Below the pieces are notes generated by a model. That model made no database searches, was not told the DNA's origin, and was given only the letters and a program-made list of their open reading frames with translations. Position numbers and translations under genes: made by a program. DNA of 64,000 bases from DASYML01 sp036399835 (lineage in GTDB: Bacteria > Acidobacteriota > Blastocatellia > Pyrinomonadales > Pyrinomonadaceae), in assembly GCA_036399835.1 (NCBI GenBank), contig DASWMI010000026.1, positions 30,808-94,807 of the forward strand. Reading direction: 5' to 3'. This document shows positions 58,129-64,000 of this stretch, in pieces; position 1 is the stretch's first letter, and the number at the start of each line of letters is the position of its first letter.

Positions 58129-60388
58129 CGCGGCTCAACAGGCTCTCCTGCGCACTCTCTTCAAGTTTGGCAGGAGGTTCGACTAATTGATCGGATGGTG
58201 TCTCGGCGTGGATGTGTACGCGATTCTTGCCTTCTCTCTTGGCAAGATAAAGTGCGCGGTCTGCGGCCCCGACGATTCTTTCGGGCGTGTCGAGCGCCTG
58301 CGAAAAAGTCGAGACGCCGATACTGACGGTGACGGAACCGTGCGGCTGCGTCTTGCCGTGCGGAAAACGCGTGCGCTCTATGCGCTTGCGTATGCGCTCG
58401 GCGATTAAGGCGGCCTCTTCGACCGAGGTTTGCGGAAGAAGGATGGAAAACTCTTCGCCGCCGTAGCGGGAAGCGATGTCGGCTGAGCGCAGGACAGACT
58501 TCAAACACTGCGCCGTCATCTCCAACGCGCGGTCTCCGGCCTGGTGGCCGTTGATGTCGTTGTAATGCTTGAAGTCGTCAATGTCTATCATCATAAAGCC
58601 CATCTCGAACTGCTGTCGCTGCGAGCGGTTGACTTCCTCCTGAAGACGCTGCTCAAGATAGCGACGATTGAGCAGGCCCGTCAGCGGGTCTGTGATAGAC
58701 ATCAACTCAAACTGTTCGGCCTTTTCGCGCCACTCTGCGCGGTCGAGCGCCATCGCCAGTTGCGGCGCGATAACTTCGAGCAGGCTCAGGTCAATCTCAT
58801 CGAACGCGCCGCCTCCCATCTTGTCCGTCACATTAAGGACGCCGACTTTACGTCCGCCGATCAGAATCGGATAGCTGATAAATGATTTCGTCTTATAGCG
58901 TCGCTCAGGGGGCGCGGCCTGCCCGCCCAGCGTCTCTACGTCGCGGACCAGCAGCGGTCTTCCATCGTTGAGGACCGAACCGGCAATCCCTTCGCCCAAA
59001 CGCATACGCGCCTCGGCTGCGGTCTTGGTGTGCGGGCCGACCGTCGCCTTAATCAACAGCTCGTTGGAGGTTTCATCCAGCAGCAGGATAGAGCCGCGCT
59101 CGGAATGCAGCAGCTCTACGGAATGGCGCAGGATTGAGCGATAGGTTTCGGCTGGCTCTATGGCGTTGATGCGTTCGGTAAAGGTTTGTAGAAAATCCGT
59201 AAAGCGCGCGCGCTGGTCCAGCTCGCTCCTGAGCCGCAGCACTTCAAACGGGAGCGCGTTGTCGTGGCAGAAGGTCGAGATAGCGCGCCTCTTGGTCTCG
59301 CTCAGAGCCTTACCGCCGACCAGGAGCGCGCCCTTGACCTCGTCGCCGACGACCAGAGGGAAAAGCTCAGCGACGATCTTTTGCTCAGCCGCTTCGGCCT
59401 TGCCGACGGAAGAGAGCGGCCTGAGACCTTCCGGGCTGTCGCAGAGTGAGAGCGATGTGCCGCCCCTCGCGGTCAGAAGCAGCCTGGAATCCTTTGGTCC
59501 AAGCTCAAGATGGACAGGAGTGCGGCTAAACTGGCCGGACGTGTAGATGGTCTTCGTCGTAATCTTATCGCGCAGGAAAAGCGCCACGGAAGCCAGCCCA
59601 TGTTTTTCGGCGAGCACCTTGACCGCCGCCCCGCAGACCTCTATGAACTCCTGGTCCGGCGGCAGATAAACTGTAGGCGCGGCTGGTCCGGCTTCAATCT
59701 CTGGCGAGTTCGACTGATGCACTTCAGCTTTCGTCTCATGCTCCTGCGAGGAGTCCGCGACGCGCCTCTGCTCTACGGCGGCCAGAGCTTGACCTTTATC
59801 AACCTGCTCGGAGGATTCTTCGACCCCTACGGCTCTCAACCCCTGCTCGTCCTTGACGGCGCTCTGACGATAGACGCCGGTCATCTCTGCCAGTCTTTGA
59901 GAGAGATCATCGAGGTCCTGTCTGGAGGCGAAGACGACGTTTCTAAAGAGGTCTGTCGAGAGCAGGTCTTGCAGGTCGCCGATGCGTATGCGCTCGGCCA
60001 GCGCGCGATAATCCGAGCTGGTCAGGAAGGCTCGCCCGCCGATGACGGCCAGTTGGCGGCCTTCGTTTAACCTGACAGGCATCGTCATGCAATGGAGTCC
60101 GGCGTGGCAGCGATAATGGACCGGAGCGCCTGCTTCCAAAGCACGCTCATAGGCGCGCCCGCAGTATGGCTCACAGAGGGCGGCGTGCAGTTCCGAAGAT
60201 TGAAAAGCCTGGCAGATAGAATTGTTGTTGGAGACGGCGAGCGCGGGCGGCTGATGACCCTCTATGAGCAGGATGGACAGTCCGGTGGCCGCCGCAAGCG
60301 ATTGCTGTGCTTCGAGCCAGCCGGGAGGGTGGGCCTGCGTCTCTCGCTCTACGGATGTGTCGCGCTCAGGCGCGGCCATCTTGTCCAT
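58106..60388 (-). CDS. PocR-GAF-GGDEF diguanylate cyclase
   Basis: A 760-residue soluble signalling protein. An N-terminal PocR domain (about 25-150) has conserved Cys residues (CEPYCGRAYERALEAGAPVHYRCHAGLHC in parts), followed by a variable linker, two GAF domains (about 230-390 and 395-560) and a C-terminal GGDEF domain with SRYGGEEFSIL and an RxxD inhibitory site (RSAD) five residues before it. It should make c-di-GMP under product inhibition, gated by small-ligand sensing. It is the first gene of an operon with the ATPase/RsbW, STAS and HD-GYP genes. A GTG at 60403 is an alternative start; neither has a clear ribosome binding site. Confidence 0.92.
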   Translation of the reverse strand: MDKMAAPERDTSVERETQAHPPGWLEAQQSLAAATGLSILLIEGHQPPALAVSNNNSICQAFQSSELHAALCEPYCGRAYERALEAGAPVHYRCHAGLHCMTMPVRLNEGRQLAVIGGRAFLTSSDYRALAERIRIGDLQDLLSTDLFRNVVFASRQDLDDLSQRLAEMTGVYRQSAVKDEQGLRAVGVEESSEQVDKGQALAAVEQRRVADSSQEHETKAEVHQSNSPEIEAGPAAPTVYLPPDQEFIEVCGAAVKVLAEKHGLASVALFLRDKITTKTIYTSGQFSRTPVHLELGPKDSRLLLTARGGTSLSLCDSPEGLRPLSSVGKAEAAEQKIVAELFPLVVGDEVKGALLVGGKALSETKRRAISTFCHDNALPFEVLRLRSELDQRARFTDFLQTFTERINAIEPAETYRSILRHSVELLHSERGSILLLDETSNELLIKATVGPHTKTAAEARMRLGEGIAGSVLNDGRPLLVRDVETLGGQAAPPERRYKTKSFISYPILIGGRKVGVLNVTDKMGGGAFDEIDLSLLEVIAPQLAMALDRAEWREKAEQFELMSITDPLTGLLNRRYLEQRLQEEVNRSQRQQFEMGFMMIDIDDFKHYNDINGHQAGDRALEMTAQCLKSVLRSADIASRYGGEEFSILLPQTSVEEAALIAERIRKRIERTRFPHGKTQPHGSVTVSIGVSTFSQALDTPERIVGAADRALYLAKREGKNRVHIHAETPSDQLVEPPAKLEESAQESLLSRDASKKAK

Positions 60389-60533
60389 TATCTGAAGAGT
60401 CACTTATGTTGAGTTCCGACACGCGGCTGGAGGGCAACGGGTCCGCTTGATGAGTTGACGATGCTGGCCGCACGAAAAGCATCGCTGGGCATCGTGGTCA
60501 GGGATGTTGGACGGCCACATCCCCTCACACGAT

Positions 60534-60563
60534 AGTATAAGTGCCCGAAGGTCTAACAGACAA
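60534..60563 (-). promoter_or_regulatory. Candidate promoter of the c-di-GMP/partner-switch operon
   Basis: On the minus strand, TTGTCT (60563-60558) and TATACT (60539-60534) are 18 bp apart. Transcription would start near 60527, leaving a leader of about 130 nt before the cyclase gene. The leader region is GC-rich with no riboswitch-like fold I can identify. Confidence 0.45.
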
Positions 60564-60652
60564 GCGTTTTCTGCTGAAAATGCAGGGAGTCCGGGACACT
60601 TTGACACGAGAATCAGCGTACCCTTTATTAAATTCCTAATAAGAGCCGAATT

Positions 60653-61789
60653 TCAAACCTGAATCACGCGCTCGGCATCCTTGAGGCCGGGGGCATCGCC
60701 GGGGGCAACTTCTTCGATATGTGGCTGTTGCGGGCTGATACGGATGCAGGCCGCAAAGTGGTTGGGCTTAATCTCGGCCAGCGGAGGGACGACCTCCTTG
60801 CAGGCTTCTATGGCCCAGGGGCAGCGCGTGTGAAAACGGCAGCCCGACGGAGGATTAATCGGCGAAGGCACGTCGCCTTCGAGCACCATCCGCTGGCGCG
60901 TCGCCTCCACCTTCGGGTCGGGGACGGGAACGGCGGAGATGAGCGCCTTGGTATAAGGCATTAAAGGCTCGTGGTAGATGGTCGCGGCGCTGGCTATCTC
61001 GACCAGTTTACCCAGGTACATGACGGCGACGCGGTCCGAGACATGGCGTATGGCGCGCAGGTCGTGCGAGATAAAGAGGTAGGTCAGATTCTTCTCGCGC
61101 TGAAGACGCTCCAGCAGGTTCATAATCTGCGCCTGTATGGAGACATCGAGCGCCGAGATAGGCTCGTCCGCGACGATGAAATCGGGGTCGACGGCGAGCG
61201 CGCGCGCGATGCCTATGCGTTGTCTTTGACCGCCCGAAAACTCGTGCGGGTAACGCTTGATAAAGCGCGGGCTGAGACCGACCGTCTGCATCAACTCCTG
61301 AACACGACGTTCCGCATCGCGCCCGCGCGCGAGCCTGAAGGTATCAAGCGGCTCCGCGATAATCTGCCCGATGGTCATACGCGGGTTGAGGCTCGCATAA
61401 GGGTCTTGAAAGATTATCTGTAGGTGGCGGCGCTCGTCTCGCATCGCGCTTTTTGAGAGATGCGCGAGGTCGTTGCCGTGAAAGAGCACCTGCCCGCCCG
61501 TAGGCTCTGTCAGACGCAGAACGGCGCGTCCGAGCGTGGTCTTGCCGCAACCGGATTCACCGACCAGCCCCAGCGTCTCGCCCGGATAAATATCAATCGT
61601 CACGCCGTCAACAGCCTTGACGACGCGCTTGACGGCGCTGCCGCCAACCATCTTGTCCCAGATCGTTCCGCCGCCCAGATTGAAATGGACCTTCAGATCG
61701 CGTATGGCGATGAGAGGGTCGCTCTCTTGCCCGCGCTCGATGGGCGGAGGCATCGTTCCCGCAGAGTCTTTGAAAGTTTGGGCGCTCAT
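60653..61789 (-). CDS. oppF: Peptide ABC transporter ATP-binding protein (OppF/DppF type)
   Basis: A 378-residue ABC ATPase: Walker A GESGCGKTTLGRA, Q loop in FQDPYASLNP, signature FSGGQRQRIGIARALA, Walker B FIVADEPISALDV, His in FISHDLRAI, and a C-terminal oligopeptide-transporter extension with a Cys cluster (CRFHTRCPWAIEACKE) that in relatives can hold an iron-sulfur centre. The first 25 residues and an insertion near VHFNLGGGTIWDKMVGG are typical of DppF. The start overlaps the oppD stop by 4 nt (ATGA). It energises uptake of di- or oligopeptides. Confidence 0.94.
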   Translation of the reverse strand: MSAQTFKDSAGTMPPPIERGQESDPLIAIRDLKVHFNLGGGTIWDKMVGGSAVKRVVKAVDGVTIDIYPGETLGLVGESGCGKTTLGRAVLRLTEPTGGQVLFHGNDLAHLSKSAMRDERRHLQIIFQDPYASLNPRMTIGQIIAEPLDTFRLARGRDAERRVQELMQTVGLSPRFIKRYPHEFSGGQRQRIGIARALAVDPDFIVADEPISALDVSIQAQIMNLLERLQREKNLTYLFISHDLRAIRHVSDRVAVMYLGKLVEIASAATIYHEPLMPYTKALISAVPVPDPKVEATRQRMVLEGDVPSPINPPSGCRFHTRCPWAIEACKEVVPPLAEIKPNHFAACIRISPQQPHIEEVAPGDAPGLKDAERVIQV

Positions 61790-62847
61790 CTGTTCTCCTC
61801 CGCCGTCGCTTGAGATTGAGGGGCGCTTCTTTGTGCAAGCTCGTCGCGCTCCCGGCAGGATTTGGCGTAGACCTCTTCGGCGAAGTGGCAGAGCGAGTGA
61901 TGGTCGCGCGTCAGAGCGACAAAGGGCGGAAACTCTCTATGGCAAATCTCTTCGGCGCGATAACAGCGCGGGGCAAAAGGGCAGCCCGGCGGAAGATGCG
62001 CGACATCGGGCGGCAGTCCCGGTATCTGGTAAAGCTCGCCCTGTTCGGAAGTCGGGTCCGGCACGGAGCGCAGCAGGCCGACGGTGTACGGATTGCCCGG
62101 ACAGGAAAACAGCTCGTCCGTCCGCGCCTGCTCGAAGACTTTCCCCGCGTACATCACGAGGATGTGGTCCGTCATCCCGGCGACCACGCCCAGGTCATGC
62201 GTAATCAGGATGACGCTCGTCCCCGTCTCCTGTTTGAGCTTTTTGATGAGTTCGAGAATCTGCGCTTGAATCGTCACATCGAGCGCTGTCGTCGGCTCGT
62301 CCGCAATCAATAGCTCAGGCTCGCAGGAGAGCGCCATCGCAATCATCACGCGCTGTCGCATCCCGCCTGAAAACTCGTGCGGATAACTGTCTACACGCGC
62401 ACGCGCATCCGAGATGCCAACGCGTTCGAGCATCTCTATCGCGTGCTCGTAAGCCTGCTCTTTGGAATGGCCCACGTGAAGCTGCGTAATCTCCATGAGC
62501 TGCCGCGAGATGCGCATGAAGGGATTGAGCGAGGTCATCGGGTCTTGAAAGATCATCGCGATACGCTTGCCGCGAATCCTGCGCACTTCATCATCGGGCA
62601 AGGCGAGGATGTCTTTGCCGTTGAAGAGAACTTCGCCCGAAGCGATTCTTCCAGGCGGGCTGGGAATCAACCTGATGATTGACAGATTCGTCACAGACTT
62701 GCCCGAACCCGACTCGCCGACGATGCCCAGAGTCTCGCCGCGCTTGAGCTCAAACGTGATCCCGTCAACGGCCTTGACGGTCCCGTCCTCCGTCTCGAAG
62801 TAGGTCCGCAGGTCTCTGACTTCCAGAAGATTTCCGTTGCTGCTCAT
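61786..62847 (-). CDS. oppD: Peptide ABC transporter ATP-binding protein (OppD/DppD type)
   Basis: A 353-residue ABC ATPase: Walker A GESGSGKSVTNLS, MIFQDPMTSLNPF, signature FSGGMRQRVMIAMAL, Walker B LLIADEPTTALDV, ILITHDLGVVAGMTD and the OppD-type tail with CPFAPRCYRAEEICHRE. It is the partner of OppF in the heterodimeric ATPase of an oligopeptide importer and overlaps it by 4 nt. The ATG at 62847 is used; a TTG three bases earlier is an alternative. Confidence 0.94.
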   Translation of the reverse strand: MSSNGNLLEVRDLRTYFETEDGTVKAVDGITFELKRGETLGIVGESGSGKSVTNLSIIRLIPSPPGRIASGEVLFNGKDILALPDDEVRRIRGKRIAMIFQDPMTSLNPFMRISRQLMEITQLHVGHSKEQAYEHAIEMLERVGISDARARVDSYPHEFSGGMRQRVMIAMALSCEPELLIADEPTTALDVTIQAQILELIKKLKQETGTSVILITHDLGVVAGMTDHILVMYAGKVFEQARTDELFSCPGNPYTVGLLRSVPDPTSEQGELYQIPGLPPDVAHLPPGCPFAPRCYRAEEICHREFPPFVALTRDHHSLCHFAEEVYAKSCRERDELAQRSAPQSQATAEENR

Positions 62848-62874
62848 CAATGTCCCTTAATTTTAGATTAATGC

Positions 62875-63966
62875 CTAAAATTTTCTCGCCTGCGGGTCGA
62901 GCGCGTCGCGCAGGCCGTCGCCTAAAAAGTTGAGGGAGAAAAGCGCGAGCGCCATCGTCACGCCGGGGAAGATTAGTTGCCAGGGATAGATGGCTAGATT
63001 CCTGATGCCTTCGGAAGCAAGACTCCCCCATGAAGCCAGCGGGGCGCGCACGCCGAGGCCCAGAAAGGAGAGGAAAGCTTCCTGTAACATCACAGAAGGA
63101 ATCGTCAGCGTCGCATAGACGATGACCGGGCCGAGCGTGTTCGGGACAAGATGCCTAAAGATAATCTTGGGCGTCGAGACGCCCGTCGCCCTCGCCGCCA
63201 GCACGAACTCCTGGTTCTTGAGCGAGATAATCTGCCCGCGCACGATACGCGCCATCGTCAGCCATGAGACGGCGCCGAGCGCTATAAACAGAAGCACCAG
63301 TTGGCCCAGCGGCGAGCGCCCGCCAAAGAAGGCCAGCAGCACGATAACGATCATCATGTAAGGCAGCGCGTAGAGGACATCCACGATACGCATCATGAGA
63401 TTGTCCATGCGCCCGCCCAGGTAGCCCGAGACCGCGCCGTATGTGACGCCGATGATGAGAGATACGGTCGTCGAGATGATGCCGACCATCAAAGAGATAC
63501 GCCCGCCAATCAGGACGCGCGCCATGAGGTCGCGTCCCTGCTCGTCGGTTCCCATCGGATGCGTCCACGAAAACGAGCCGTCGGCAGAGGTAAACGGCGG
63601 GAAAGACTTTTGCAACTGAGCCTCATCGGGAATGGTCGAATAGGTATAACCCGTCAGCCACTTGATGATGTATGGACCAATCAGCGAGGCCAGCAGGATA
63701 AGGCAGATGACTATCAACCCGAAGACCGCCAGCTTATTTCTCAAGAGCCTTTTCCAGGCATCCCTCCACAGCGAAGTGCCCTTGACCACTTCTCCGCGCT
63801 CGGCTGTGCGCACGTCTCCTTCGCCGACGGCCAATTCTGTCGTCGGGTGTATGATGTCGCCCTGTCGAGAGCGCATCGGCGCAGAGGGCGGCGTGCCCAG
63901 AATGTCCAGCGCAGGCTCTTCCCTGTTCTGGTCCGTTGTTGTCGGCGTCGAGCGTTCATCCTTCAT
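62875..63966 (-). CDS. oppC: Peptide ABC transporter permease (OppC/DppC type)
   Basis: A 363-residue permease with an N-terminal cytoplasmic extension of about 70 disordered residues, the OppC_N helix (WKRLLRNKLAVFGLIVICLILLASL in part) and the BPD-transport domain with about five more helices. The EAA loop reads about LAARATGVSTPKIIFRHLVPN, where it docks with the ATPases. MGTDEQGRDLMARVLIGGR is a family hallmark. The start at 63966 is an ATG; the second permease (OppB) and the binding protein are probably beyond the right edge. It is transcribed towards oppD and oppF, 27 nt before oppD. Confidence 0.93.
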   Translation of the reverse strand: MKDERSTPTTTDQNREEPALDILGTPPSAPMRSRQGDIIHPTTELAVGEGDVRTAERGEVVKGTSLWRDAWKRLLRNKLAVFGLIVICLILLASLIGPYIIKWLTGYTYSTIPDEAQLQKSFPPFTSADGSFSWTHPMGTDEQGRDLMARVLIGGRISLMVGIISTTVSLIIGVTYGAVSGYLGGRMDNLMMRIVDVLYALPYMMIVIVLLAFFGGRSPLGQLVLLFIALGAVSWLTMARIVRGQIISLKNQEFVLAARATGVSTPKIIFRHLVPNTLGPVIVYATLTIPSVMLQEAFLSFLGLGVRAPLASWGSLASEGIRNLAIYPWQLIFPGVTMALALFSLNFLGDGLRDALDPQARKF

Positions 63967-64000
63967 AGCTTTAGTACCGTATGCGCGGGTCAATAAAAGC

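Noticed and set aside
1..64000. tRNA, rRNA and CRISPR loci
   Set aside because: I looked for tRNA-like cloverleaf and TPsiC motifs, for conserved rRNA stretches and for regularly spaced repeats, and saw none; a covariance-model scan would settle this.
1..64000. Insertion sequences, phage or plasmid genes
   Set aside because: No transposase, integrase or phage structural protein was recognised in any translated frame.

Overview
The window reads as a chromosomal segment of a GC-rich, Gram-negative-type bacterium, most likely an Acidobacteriota member of the Blastocatellia kind. This is inference: it carries an Acidobacteria-type VWFA-related protein, a very large Ser/Thr kinase fused to TPR and beta-propeller (PD40) repeats, an ECF sigma factor of the type common in that phylum, and many signalling genes mixed with single-copy housekeeping genes. 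There are 52 supportable protein genes, no tRNA, rRNA or CRISPR, and no insertion sequence or phage gene, so this is core or soft-core chromosome rather than an island.

Left part (1-18.4 kb): a 1541-residue receptor-like Ser/Thr kinase, an MBL-fold hydrolase, an ECF sigma factor, an RsbRD_N-domain protein with an unknown partner, a soluble PAS hybrid histidine kinase, psuG, a catalytically dead-looking S41 (CtpA-like) protein, ruvX-mltG, three secreted or anchored proteins of unknown function and a VWA protein. Middle (18.4-39.2 kb): mostly minus-strand housekeeping genes: ddl, arginase, AIM24-like and LOG proteins, asnS, an amgK/murU-like cell-wall recycling pair, a HARE-HTH protein, a polyprenyl diphosphate synthase, yajQ, tatD, metG, an M28 peptidase and a tight cobB-larC-folE run; then argS and a DAHP synthase on the plus strand.

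The 39.3-42.7 kb copper module (MerR regulator, CopA ATPase, membrane cupredoxin) is driven by a MerR-type promoter with a 20-bp spacer. At 45.2-54.0 kb lies a six-gene plus-strand cluster: DUF3662-like/FHA protein, transpeptidase PBP, RodA/FtsW, PP2C phosphatase, PknB-like kinase with an extracytoplasmic SH3 domain, and a second DUF3662-like/FHA protein. It has the gene content of the mycobacterial fhaA-fhaB-pstP-rodA-pbpA-pknA-pknB locus and should couple Ser/Thr phosphorylation to wall elongation or division. It converges, across a strong bidirectional terminator, on a minus-strand operon (60.4-54.1 kb) encoding a PocR/GAF/GGDEF diguanylate cyclase, a P-loop-less ATPase fused to an RsbW-like kinase domain, a STAS antagonist and a GAF/HD-GYP phosphodiesterase: a c-di-GMP make/break pair wrapped around a partner switch. 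An oligopeptide-type ABC transporter (two ATPases, one permease) closes the window.

Two genome-scale features stand out. The palindromic heptamer TGGWCCA occurs about once per kilobase on a hand count, in all reading frames. Many intergenic gaps hold imperfect palindromes whose arms are built from tandem 6-8-nt words.
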